Assembly (NCBI GenBank): GCA_009922405.1
Contig: RFVZ01000127.1
Location: forward strand, 1-7,360
Length of the DNA: 7,360 nucleotides
DNA from: Betaproteobacteria bacterium
Lineage (GTDB): Bacteria; Pseudomonadota; Gammaproteobacteria; Burkholderiales; Burkholderiaceae_E
Direction of reading: 5' to 3'
How positions within the stretch are numbered: the stretch's first letter is position 1; each line of letters begins with the position of its first letter. Both the position numbers and the translations under genes were made by a program. Below are positions 1-6,210 of this stretch, piece by piece. The notes beneath the pieces are model-generated. The model did no database searches and was not told the origin of the DNA. It saw nothing but the letters and a program-made list of their open reading frames with translations.

Positions 1-146
1 AATTGAGCGTCGAAGGGCTTTTCAGCGCGATCCCCTACTGCCTCGATTTGATCGGGGCGCCCTATGTGGAGACCGACCCCTCGATTTGTCGGGCCTTCCG
101 GCCAAAATCGGCGCAGCGGCCTGCCCGGGGGATAGCGGGGGTTTAA
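1..146 (+). CDS. mog: Molybdopterin adenylyltransferase Mog (MogA), C-terminal fragment
   Basis: This is the 3' end of a plus-strand gene read in frame from position 3 to the TAA at 144-146; the start lies beyond the left edge. The visible 47 residues include GLFSAIPYCLDLIGAPYVET followed by AFRPKSA. These align from memory with the C-terminus of E. coli Mog (GIFASVPYCIQLLEGPYVET, then AFRPKSARR). Mog adenylylates molybdopterin with ATP in the cytoplasm, activating it for molybdate insertion by MoeA. The active-site regions of the MoCF domain lie upstream and are not visible, so catalytic competence cannot be judged. The gene converges on relA with 19 bp between the two stop codons. The family assignment is firm because the match is to a Mog-specific tail rather than to the shorter MoaB paralogue, though only a fragment is seen. 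Confidence 0.88.
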   Translation, partial: LSVEGLFSAIPYCLDLIGAPYVETDPSICRAFRPKSAQRPARGIAGV

Positions 147-165
147 TTCGAGTAGGCCGAGCTTT
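147..165. other. Convergent mog-relA intergenic gap
   Basis: Only 19 bp separate the stop codons of mog (plus) and relA (minus). I see no hairpin followed by a T-run here on either strand, so any terminator must lie inside the opposing gene or be Rho-dependent. Confidence 0.6.
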
Positions 166-2655
166 TCAGGTCCTGCGGCCGACTTCCAGCACGCCAGAGA
201 CGCCACGCAAGGCGTTCATCGCCGACTGCGCCTGCTCTCGACCACTGACCTCGACCGTGAATCGCATCGAAGCGGTCTCGCCACGGGTCTGGGTCTGAAG
301 TGCCGTCACATTGATCCGGTCACGGGCCAATACGTCCGATACATCTCGCAGCAGGCCTGGCCGGTCATTCGCGCGCAGTAGCAAATCAAGGGGAAAGCGC
401 CGCTGCGTCTCAAGGTGGCGCGAATCCCAGGCCGCTTCAAGCACGCGCTCCGGGACCCGTTTGACCAACAGTGCGAAGCTCTGGCAATCCGCCCGATGCA
501 CCGTGATGCCACGCCCACGTGTGACGAAACCCAGAATGGGATCGGGCGGCACGGGCCGGCAGCATCGGGCGAGTTGCGAGAGCACATCCACGCCCACCAC
601 CAAGACGCCCGAAGCGTTACCGCCCGCGGCCGGCGCATTCTGGCCTGGTCGGGCACGCACCATCCGGGCGAGCGCATCCGCATCGGCCCGCTTGACCTCG
701 CGCACCGCCTCTTCGGCCGCCAGCCGCGCGATCTCGCGGGCGCTTTCCTTCGAGCCATCCCGGGAACCATCGCCCGCACCCTTATGACCGTCATAACCAT
801 ACTGGCCATGCGTACCGTGCGGCCCATGATGACTATGATGAACGGGCGAATCGTGGTTAGCCCTAATTGCTTCTTCGAGTGCACGCGAGCCGATTTCCTC
901 GCGCGCCGCGGCGATAAACAGCGCCCGCGAATCTGGCAACCCGAGGCGATTTGCAAGGGTTTCAAACGGGAGAACCGTGCGCCCCTCTCGCGCCAGAGCT
1001 CGCTCGACGACCGCCCGCCCGCTCGCGATATCTCGCTCGATATCGAGCCCGTTAAACCACTGCCGAACTTTGGCCCGGGCGCGTGGACTCGCCAGATAGC
1101 GGCGCTCCGGGTTCAGCCAATCTCGTGATGGCCCGGCGGTCGGATTACGGACGGTCAGAATTTCAACGGTCTGACCATTCCGCAACATCGTCTCGAGGGG
1201 CACGAGGACGCCGTCGACCCGCGCGCCCCGGCACTTATGACCCAGTTCAGTATGAATCTGATACGCAAAATCAAGTGGCGTTGAGCCCATAGGCAACTCG
1301 AGCACCCGGGCCTGCGGCGTCAGCACATACAAGTGCTGATCCGGAACCATACTCGCCGCAACGCCTGAACCCAACTGCTCCCCCACATCACGCTGCCACG
1401 CCAACAACTGACGCACCCAGGCAATGCGCTGTGAATCCTCGGGATTTTGAGCATTAGACGCCGCACCGGCCGAAACCACGCTGCGCTCTTTGTACAACCA
1501 GTGAGCCGCCGCACCGTATTCGGCGTATTCGTGCATTTCCTGCGTACGGATCTGGATCTCGAACGCACGGCCGTCTTCGCCACTCACGACCGTGTGTAAC
1601 GATCGATAACCGTTCGGCTTGGGTCGGGCGATGTAATCGTCGTACTCGCCCGGCACCGGTTGCCACAACGAATTAACAATGCTCAGCACCGTGTAGCACT
1701 CGCGCACATTGGCCACGATGACCCGGAATGCCCTGAGATCCTGCACCTCATCGAACTGCAGATTCTTGGCGCGCATTTTTGAGGCGATGCTGTAAATGTG
1801 CTTCGCCCGACCAGACACCTGCGCCACGATGCCCGCCGCCTCGAGGGCCTGATTCAGTCGATCAATTGCCTGCGCGACCCGTTGCTCACGCTCGACCCGA
1901 CGTTCCTCGAGAAGCCGTGCAACAAGACGGTATTGTTCTGGATCGAGGAAGCGAAAGGCAAGATCCTCCAGCTCCCATTTCAGCTGCCAAAGCCCCAGGC
2001 GATTCGCCAACGGCGCCAATACCTCGAGCGAATCCTTCGCCAGGCCGGGCTCGGGATCCCGCTTGGTTGCCGCGTGATACCGCAAGGTCTGAAGGCGTGA
2101 TGCCAGGCGCAACAGCACCACCCGGATATCGGTCGACATCGCCAGCAACATCCGCCGCAGCGTTTCGAGCTGAGAGGCGGCGGTGGCCGAGTTGGACGCA
2201 ATCGCCGAATCCGCAGCATTGGTCGATTTGATCGACTTGGTCGACTTGCCAGTATCCGCACCCGTGCCCCCACCAATCGCCCCACCCCCGATCGCAAGCG
2301 CACCAATCGATCGCAGGCGGATCAGGCGACCCACGCCTTCGACCAGGGTCGCCACTTCGGTGCCGAATTGCGCCGAAATTTGATCAAGCTTGATCGGTGG
2401 TACCCCACCAAACAGAGCGGCCGCGGTCAGCGTGGTTTCGTCCGCAGCGAGGCCGCGCAAGACCTCGGCCGTACCCCGAGCATGTGCCAAAACGGATTCA
2501 CCGTTGGGCGCGACAGGGTCTGCCCCCAAACGCTCGTACAACCATTCAAAAGGATCGACCATGCAGAGATTGTGATCGATTTTGACCCGTCTGATTCGCG
2601 ATGGCATTAGCGATGGCATTAGCGATGGCATTGGCGACGGCATTCGCGACGGCAT
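166..2655 (-). CDS. relA: (p)ppGpp synthetase RelA (GTP pyrophosphokinase), monofunctional type
   Basis: This 829-residue protein transfers pyrophosphate from ATP to GTP/GDP when ribosomes stall on uncharged tRNA (stringent response). Domains in order: a pseudo-hydrolase domain (about 50-215) in which the HD dyad is absent (AALFGGVPP at 79-87); a synthetase domain (about 220-390) with GRAKHIYSI (282-290), D306 in QDLRAF, the RelA-type ExDD motif as EYDD (337-340), PKPNGYRSLHT (345-355) and E366 in EIQIRT; a TGS domain (about 440-502) with H473, equivalent to the tRNA-contacting His432 of E. coli RelA; a helical linker; a zinc-finger-like segment with C698-C699, H720 and C724; and a C-terminal ACT/RRM domain (about 754-829). 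It is somewhat longer than E. coli RelA (744 aa) because of a low-complexity insert (118-161), a His-rich insert (601-624) and an N-terminal repeat. The 2655 start is preferred because GGTGAG lies 5 nt upstream; Met32 (2562) lacks a ribosome site. The tadE-like stop is 6 bp upstream. Synthetase function is confident; ribosome dependence is inferred. Confidence 0.97.
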   Translation of the reverse strand: MPSRMPSPMPSLMPSLMPSRIRRVKIDHNLCMVDPFEWLYERLGADPVAPNGESVLAHARGTAEVLRGLAADETTLTAAALFGGVPPIKLDQISAQFGTEVATLVEGVGRLIRLRSIGALAIGGGAIGGGTGADTGKSTKSIKSTNAADSAIASNSATAASQLETLRRMLLAMSTDIRVVLLRLASRLQTLRYHAATKRDPEPGLAKDSLEVLAPLANRLGLWQLKWELEDLAFRFLDPEQYRLVARLLEERRVEREQRVAQAIDRLNQALEAAGIVAQVSGRAKHIYSIASKMRAKNLQFDEVQDLRAFRVIVANVRECYTVLSIVNSLWQPVPGEYDDYIARPKPNGYRSLHTVVSGEDGRAFEIQIRTQEMHEYAEYGAAAHWLYKERSVVSAGAASNAQNPEDSQRIAWVRQLLAWQRDVGEQLGSGVAASMVPDQHLYVLTPQARVLELPMGSTPLDFAYQIHTELGHKCRGARVDGVLVPLETMLRNGQTVEILTVRNPTAGPSRDWLNPERRYLASPRARAKVRQWFNGLDIERDIASGRAVVERALAREGRTVLPFETLANRLGLPDSRALFIAAAREEIGSRALEEAIRANHDSPVHHSHHGPHGTHGQYGYDGHKGAGDGSRDGSKESAREIARLAAEEAVREVKRADADALARMVRARPGQNAPAAGGNASGVLVVGVDVLSQLARCCRPVPPDPILGFVTRGRGITVHRADCQSFALLVKRVPERVLEAAWDSRHLETQRRFPLDLLLRANDRPGLLRDVSDVLARDRINVTALQTQTRGETASMRFTVEVSGREQAQSAMNALRGVSGVLEVGRRT
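784..855 (-). other. His-rich segment encoded within relA
   Basis: Codons 601-624 of RelA contain eight histidines (601, 606, 607, 609, 610, 613, 616, 624) among Gly, Pro and Tyr, followed by a Gly/Asp/Ser/Lys stretch to about residue 636. It sits in the linker between the post-TGS helical region and the zinc-finger-like domain. The segment has no counterpart in E. coli RelA as I recall that sequence. It could be a flexible linker or bind divalent metal; the sequence does not decide. Confidence 0.75.
2173..2304 (-). other. Low-complexity insertion in the RelA pseudo-hydrolase domain
   Basis: Codons 118-161 are Gly, Ala, Ser, Thr and Lys rich (AIGGGAIGGGTG, then KSTKSIKST, then an Ala/Ser/Asn run). 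They fall between LVEGVGRLIRLRS and QLETLRRMLLAM, two blocks separated by only a short segment in E. coli RelA. This is therefore an insertion between helices of the degenerate HD domain, most likely an exposed loop. Confidence 0.7.
2223..2249 (-). repeat. Three-copy 9-bp tandem repeat inside relA
   Basis: On the plus strand the units are tcgatttga, tcgacttgg and tcgacttgc. On the coding strand they give a Lys-Ser-(Thr/Ile) triplet repeated three times (KSTKSIKST) in the low-complexity insert. This suggests the insert grew by slippage. Confidence 0.75.
2598..2655 (-). repeat. Five-copy 12-bp tandem repeat at the relA 5' end
   Basis: The plus-strand core gcgaYggcat occurs at 2598-2607, 2610-2619, 2622-2631, 2634-2643 and 2646-2655, each separated by 2 bp, giving an exact 12-bp period. 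The three left-hand copies carry gcgatggcat and the two right-hand copies gcgacggcat. On the coding strand each unit reads ATG-CC(A/G)-TCG-N, so the RelA N-terminus is MPSx repeated, with in-frame ATG codons at Met1, Met5, Met9, Met13 and Met17. Because the period is a multiple of three, copy-number change would keep the reading frame. Confidence 0.93.
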
Positions 2656-2660
2656 CGAGA

Positions 2661-2666
2661 CTCACC
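2661..2666 (-). promoter_or_regulatory. Ribosome binding site of relA overlapping the upstream stop codon
   Basis: The coding strand carries GGTGAG 5 nt before the ATG at 2655. GGTGA is complementary to the 3' tail of 16S rRNA. The TGA inside it (2664-2662) is the stop codon of the tadE-like gene, so ribosomes finishing that gene terminate on the relA ribosome site. This supports the first repeat ATG as the relA start and suggests translational coupling. Confidence 0.6.
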
Positions 2667-3420
2667 GACTTTCGAGTAGCGATCCCTGCATACGGGCTGG
2701 CGACTGCATCCGGATCGCCACATGCACCCGAACGGGAATTCGGGGAGCGGGCTGACCGCCCGGGCCAATGGCGTTGTAGTACCGACATCCCCCGCCCGAG
2801 GCCGCAATACTGAGACCCGACCCACAGCCGTCCATCGTACGCAAGGTGCTCAACAAGATTGAACCCGCGAAGGGAACCCGTACAGGAACCCCGTAAGTCA
2901 ACTCAAGCACCAACAGATTTGCATCAGCGAGGGACTGCCCCGATGCGCGCCCAACGGGCGCTCCGCCCTGAAGTCCGGCCGCACTCGAGGCCCCAGACAC
3001 CGGTTGACGCAAACGGTACTCCGTAGGCAAGGCATCAAACGCAATCTGACGGCCCTGATTGAAGGGCCCTGAATCGTCCCGTGCAGGTTCGCCCCAGTCA
3101 CTAAACGAGGCCGTTGTTGGAGAATGTTGACGCAGCTCTATCCAGCCACTGGAACGACCCAGAAGCACTTGTGTTCGGCTTTTGAGACGGGCGGCAACGA
3201 TTTCAGCGGTACCTTGAGAACCAAAAAGCCAAGGACTTAGGCCGTCGGCAAGGCCCTGCACGATGGCCTGAGCGTTCGCGTTCGAGACACTACCGGCGCG
3301 CGCGGCTTCGAACAGAGCGTGGCGGAGCGCCAAGCGGGCAACCAACAGTTCGGACGCTTGAAAAAAACCGAGCCCAAGGGTGAGCATTACGGGCACCGCA
3401 ATTAACCATTCGACCATCAT
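2662..3420 (-). CDS. TadE-like minor pilin of the Tad pilus
   Basis: This 252-residue protein begins almost directly with a TadE-type hydrophobic segment: VEWLIAVPVMLTLGLGFF (residues 3-20), then an Ala/Arg-rich helix (to about 45) of the 'arlalrhalfeAaRag' pattern typical of the TadE domain. The rest is a predicted exported domain with a Cys pair near 199 and 212 and a C-terminal segment PRIPVRVHVAIRMQSPA (about 226-242), similar to other TadE-like proteins. TadE-family proteins are minor pseudopilins needed for Flp pilus assembly. The ATG at 3420 overlaps the upstream stop by one base (TGATG), and no clear ribosome site is seen, so coupled translation is likely. Starts at TTG 3423 or ATG 3417 are also possible. 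The expected leader ending in Gly before the Glu is absent. TadF or TadG subtype cannot be excluded. Confidence 0.82.
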   Translation of the reverse strand: MMVEWLIAVPVMLTLGLGFFQASELLVARLALRHALFEAARAGSVSNANAQAIVQGLADGLSPWLFGSQGTAEIVAARLKSRTQVLLGRSSGWIELRQHSPTTASFSDWGEPARDDSGPFNQGRQIAFDALPTEYRLRQPVSGASSAAGLQGGAPVGRASGQSLADANLLVLELTYGVPVRVPFAGSILLSTLRTMDGCGSGLSIAASGGGCRYYNAIGPGGQPAPRIPVRVHVAIRMQSPARMQGSLLESR

Positions 3421-4052
3421 CAACGAACGTAGCGAACCGTTGGCGTCGGATTCGTCACTTCGCGCCGCCGCGGCGTCGACTTTGAACGAACCGTGTTTTC
3501 GACTGTCGCGAGATCACCGACCCGCTCCATCAGACCGGCATGAATGGGCCGGGTCGTATCGTCGAGCCCCGCCGGATCGATTCGCGCGAGCGCATCCCGG
3601 GCTCGCTGCATCGACAACATCGCAACGTTCAATGCCGCCTTAGCCCGGGTTGCCCGGTCGGCGCGATGCGGCTCCTCATCGGTGGGGTCGACATAAGCGG
3701 CTCGAGCATAGGCCGCAAGTGCCGCATCCAAACGCCCGGTTCGCTGCATGAGATTGCCCAGCCGGAACCAAGCCCGCTCGAGCATCGGATCCTGCGCGAG
3801 GATCTGATACAAAAGGTCGACGGCGTCGGTATCCCGATTCTCTCGATAAGCGACTTCTGACTGCAGCAAGAGTCGCTGAATGATCTTCCCATCGGGCGGA
3901 GTAACGCTTGCTTGACTGGTCCGCTCGCCCCAGGAGCACAACAACGGGGCCTGCGCGTAAGCTTCCACCCGAAAATTCACCAAGCCTGTCAGGACACAAC
4001 CTAGCCATAAGATTTTGATCACGGATCGACCCACATGAGTGCTTCTTTGCAT
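3420..4052 (-). CDS. tadD: TadD-like secreted TPR protein
   Basis: With the start at ATG 4052 this is a 210-residue protein. Residues 11-33 form a signal peptide with hydrophobic core IKILWLGCVLTGLVNF and a likely signal peptidase I site after AYA (before QA). Tetratricopeptide repeats follow: about 58-89, ending YQILAQDP; about 90-123, with AWFRLGNLMQRTGRLDAALA and ending AAYVDP; and a weaker third about 135-160. The tail is basic and Thr/Arg-rich. TadD proteins are TPR proteins that help assemble the outer-membrane part of the Tad machine. The 4052 start has GGAG 6 nt upstream (4059-4062). The alternative ATG at 4073 would add seven residues and create an ATGA overlap with the DUF192 gene, but has a weaker ribosome site. 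Many TadD proteins are lipoproteins; the Cys here (WLGC) is a poor lipobox. Assignment to TadD rests on TPRs plus location. Confidence 0.78.
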   Translation of the reverse strand: MQRSTHVGRSVIKILWLGCVLTGLVNFRVEAYAQAPLLCSWGERTSQASVTPPDGKIIQRLLLQSEVAYRENRDTDAVDLLYQILAQDPMLERAWFRLGNLMQRTGRLDAALAAYARAAYVDPTDEEPHRADRATRAKAALNVAMLSMQRARDALARIDPAGLDDTTRPIHAGLMERVGDLATVENTVRSKSTPRRREVTNPTPTVRYVR

Positions 4053-4058
4053 CCCGTT

Positions 4059-4062
4059 CTCC
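4059..4062 (-). promoter_or_regulatory. Ribosome binding site deciding the tadD start
   Basis: GGAG on the coding strand sits 6 nt before the ATG at 4052, an ideal spacing. The upstream in-frame ATG at 4073 has only GAAG at a poorer distance, so 4052 is the favoured start. Confidence 0.55.
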
Positions 4063-4069
4063 GTTGAAA

Positions 4070-4453
4070 TCATCGAACCGAAGCTTCATTGGACGTTAAC
4101 GTCATCGAACACCAGGTCGCACTTTGTCCGGATATCGATTTCGGTTCACCGAAGCACAGTTGATCGTCGACCCGCCACTGCAACTGCGCTAGGGCACCAC
4201 TGGCCACCTCAAGCACCGAAGCGGCCTTTGGGCAACGGGCTATTCGAGTCGCCCCCCAATCGGTTCGAAGCTCGACGATCCGGAACCCAGCATCGAGAAA
4301 AATTAGATCGATTGGCATCCGCATGCCCATCGAATGGACCGTTGAGCAACGGTCAAACCAGACCCCCGCGCGGGCGTGCAACCGCGATCGCGTCAGGAGC
4401 CCCAATGCCCGCTGAGCAAAAGACGACGCAATCAAGGCGCGGACCGTGCTCAT
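4070..4453 (-). CDS. DUF192 family protein in the Tad operon
   Basis: This 127-residue protein has no signal peptide or membrane segment. It shows the DUF192 pattern: an N-terminal ALGLLTRSRL (16-25), the core Cys36-x3-His40 followed by GMRMPIDLIFLD (43-54), a strand with IVELR (59-63), and the CPKAASVLEVASGAL block (74-88). The biochemical role of DUF192 is not established to my knowledge. Members with the 'H..(G)MR.PID..FLD' core are found in Tad loci, which fits the position between tadC and tadD. The start at 4453 forms an ATGA overlap with the tadC stop and has a strong ribosome site, AAGGAGG, 10 nt upstream. The last 25 residues are not conserved-looking. The family call is secure; the function is unknown. 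Confidence 0.85.
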   Translation of the reverse strand: MSTVRALIASSFAQRALGLLTRSRLHARAGVWFDRCSTVHSMGMRMPIDLIFLDAGFRIVELRTDWGATRIARCPKAASVLEVASGALAQLQWRVDDQLCFGEPKSISGQSATWCSMTLTSNEASVR

Positions 4454-5343
4454 CGTCCAAAGCCCTCCTTCATGAGTCGCATCGCGACTGGAAACAATAG
4501 AACGGCAAACGTGCCTGGGAATATGCAGACCGTGAGTGGCAACATCATTCGCACGGGCGCTTGCATCGCTTGACGTTCAGCGCGTAACCATCGCGCAGCG
4601 CGCGAAGCTTGGGCTTGGGCCCGCAACACCGAACCCAGACTGGCGCCCTGGCGCTCAGCGATCTGCAGCGCGGCCACCAGATTCGCGATCGCGGGGAGGC
4701 GAATTCGGTCGGCCAAGGCCGCGAACGCTTCGGTGCGCGGTCTGCCAGCTCTCAAATCCTGGAGGACATGACCCATCTCATCGCGCAACGCCCCCGGATG
4801 GAGCCGATCCACCGCGATTGCGAGCGCAGCCCCGAGATTGGATCCAGCCTCTAGCGCGAGCGTTAAGACATCGAGCAGGAAGGGAAGCGCTCTGAACACC
4901 TCGCGCTCCCGGCGTTCCGCGTGGTCGCGAAGCCAAATCAGTGGCAGACAAGCGCCCAGGCTGGTGGTACTCGAGATCATTGAAACTCCGCCAAAATTCA
5001 GCGCGGAAATCAAAAAAATCCCAATCAAAGCCCCGTATCCCGCGGCGAGAGCCATCGCTCCGACAATGGATACGACCGGCAACTCGACCGACCATCCCGA
5101 TCGTTTGGCAAGCCGCTCGAGCGCGGCGTCGGCCGCGGGCCAAAGTCGTGCCTCCAGTGGCTCCCCTAGCAAACCTATTAACGTCAGGTGATGGCGCCAG
5201 AACCAAGGAATCTTTTTGGTGCGAAGAAGAGATTTAGGGAGACCGACCCACCACAAGCCCAGGGACATCAACGCACTCGCGACAGCCAACGCCGCGCTGA
5301 CAAGAATTAAGGTTTGAATCGACCACGAATTTGGCAAGGTCAT
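4450..5343 (-). CDS. tadC: Tad inner-membrane platform protein TadC
   Basis: This 297-residue T2SSF-family membrane protein forms, with TadB, the inner-membrane platform on which the TadA ATPase acts to assemble Flp pili. A first membrane segment lies near 10-33, two more near 89-112 and 113-137, then the cytoplasmic T2SSF helices with LPFLLDVLTLALEAGSNLGA (153-172), and a last membrane segment near 266-290. The sequence ALEAGSNLGAAL is the usual 'E-x-G' signature of the fold. It follows tadB by 15 bp and its stop overlaps the DUF192 start (ATGA). The ATG at 5343 has no strong ribosome site, so coupling to tadB translation is likely. TadB and TadC are distinguished by order and by the longer N-terminal cytoplasmic part here (about 35-85). 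Length is normal. Confidence 0.93.
   Translation of the reverse strand: MTLPNSWSIQTLILVSAALAVASALMSLGLWWVGLPKSLLRTKKIPWFWRHHLTLIGLLGEPLEARLWPAADAALERLAKRSGWSVELPVVSIVGAMALAAGYGALIGIFLISALNFGGVSMISSTTSLGACLPLIWLRDHAERREREVFRALPFLLDVLTLALEAGSNLGAALAIAVDRLHPGALRDEMGHVLQDLRAGRPRTEAFAALADRIRLPAIANLVAALQIAERQGASLGSVLRAQAQASRAARWLRAERQAMQAPVRMMLPLTVCIFPGTFAVLLFPVAMRLMKEGFGR
4464..4470 (-). promoter_or_regulatory. Strong ribosome binding site of the DUF192 gene
   Basis: AAGGAGG on the coding strand lies 10 nt before the ATG at 4453, inside the end of tadC. It is the best ribosome site in the window, suggesting this small protein is made at a good level relative to its neighbours. Confidence 0.7.
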
Positions 5344-5358
5344 GAGAGGTGATCCGTT

Positions 5359-6210
5359 CTAAAGATCGATCGCGAGAATGCGTCGAATCATGAGCAAACC
5401 CGCCAACTGCAGAACCATCACGGTGATCAACACGAGCCAACCAGACATGGTCCCCAGTAACAATGCAGCCCCTTCGGGATCGACCGCCTGAATGCCCAGC
5501 AGCACGGCGAGTGGCAGGGCTGTCATGATCCAGGCCTGCATACGCCCTTGCGCGGTCAACGCATCTAACTTGCCTTCGAGGGCGGCCCGCGTCCGTGCAC
5601 TCTCGGCGACGGTCTGTAAGGTCTCGGCCAAATTGCCGCCGGTGTCCTGTGCGATCTTGATGGCACTGCAAAACATCCGAACATCTTCGAGCGGAATGCG
5701 TCGCTCAAGACGCGCCAAAGCCGCATCCAGCCGCAGGCCGAGCTTCAGTTCGCGCAGGACAAGCCCCAGCTCTTCGCCAAGCGGCGCGCCAAACTGAGTC
5801 GCCGCCTCGGACAGAGCCAAGCCCAGGCTGGCGCCGGCCCGAAGGCTCGAGCCAATAAGCATCAAGGCATCCGGAAATTGAGCCTGAAATCGCTCACGGC
5901 GTTTCTGCCGCATGCGCTTGAGTAGCATCCCGGGTACGAATCCAATTAAAAGCGAGAAAACAAGCCCGAGCCAGATCAGATCGAGCCACCACGAGACCCC
6001 AAGCGCGACAACCACCATCACCGCACACTGCAGCACGAACAATCGCCGCGGATCGGTAAATACGAAGGATTCGCTCAGGCGATCGCCAACATTGCGCTCG
6101 AATCGCGTGCGCCATGACTGGCCACCCCACTGAGCCAACCGCGCAATGAGGGGCAGCGCACACGCTACGGCAACAAACGCGGCCAGGGATGGAAGCCAGG
6201 CTAGCGGCAT
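5359..6210 (-). CDS. tadB: Tad inner-membrane platform protein TadB
   Basis: With the ATG start at 6210 this is a 283-residue T2SSF-family protein. Membrane segments are visible near 5-26, 57-74, 78-96, 217-233 and 250-272. The T2SSF helical region begins at FPDALMLIGSSLRAGASLGL (112-131) and includes FCSAIKIAQDTGGNLAETL (about 180-198), the typical 'TGGNL' turn. It partners TadC and TadA in Flp pilus assembly. The start overlaps the end of tadA by 10 bp; a GGGG run 5 nt or so upstream is a weak ribosome site. An in-frame TTG at 6252 would add 14 mostly polar residues and a longer overlap, and is less likely. Nothing is truncated or missing. Confidence 0.94.
   Translation of the reverse strand: MPLAWLPSLAAFVAVACALPLIARLAQWGGQSWRTRFERNVGDRLSESFVFTDPRRLFVLQCAVMVVVALGVSWWLDLIWLGLVFSLLIGFVPGMLLKRMRQKRRERFQAQFPDALMLIGSSLRAGASLGLALSEAATQFGAPLGEELGLVLRELKLGLRLDAALARLERRIPLEDVRMFCSAIKIAQDTGGNLAETLQTVAESARTRAALEGKLDALTAQGRMQAWIMTALPLAVLLGIQAVDPEGAALLLGTMSGWLVLITVMVLQLAGLLMIRRILAIDL

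Noticed and set aside
85..110. GGCC-TTCC-GGCC inverted repeat as a terminator for relA
   Set aside because: The stem is only 4 bp, lies inside the conserved Mog coding tail, and is not followed by a T-run on the relA strand.
86..298. A 70-codon plus-strand frame at the left end
   Set aside because: It is out of frame with the recognisable Mog tail (ending 144-146) and then runs antisense to the RelA C-terminus.
306..965. A 219-codon minus-strand frame inside relA
   Set aside because: It is a shifted frame of the RelA C-terminal coding region, rich in Arg and Trp, and conflicts with the clear zinc-finger and ACT domains of RelA in the true frame.
415..1128. A 237-codon plus-strand open frame opposite relA
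   Set aside because: It lies wholly antisense to conserved RelA domains, its translation resembles no family I know, and such long shadows are expected in GC-rich genes.
2598..2655. The 12-bp repeat as a CRISPR array or iteron origin
   Set aside because: The period is too short for CRISPR, there are no spacers, and it lies in coding sequence at the start of relA with no replication gene near.
2546..2788. An 80-codon minus-strand frame that reads the 12-bp repeat as an Ala-Asn-Ala-Ile repeat
   Set aside because: The repeat is open in other frames simply because it is a multiple of three. This frame overlaps both tadE-like and relA and lacks a conserved domain.
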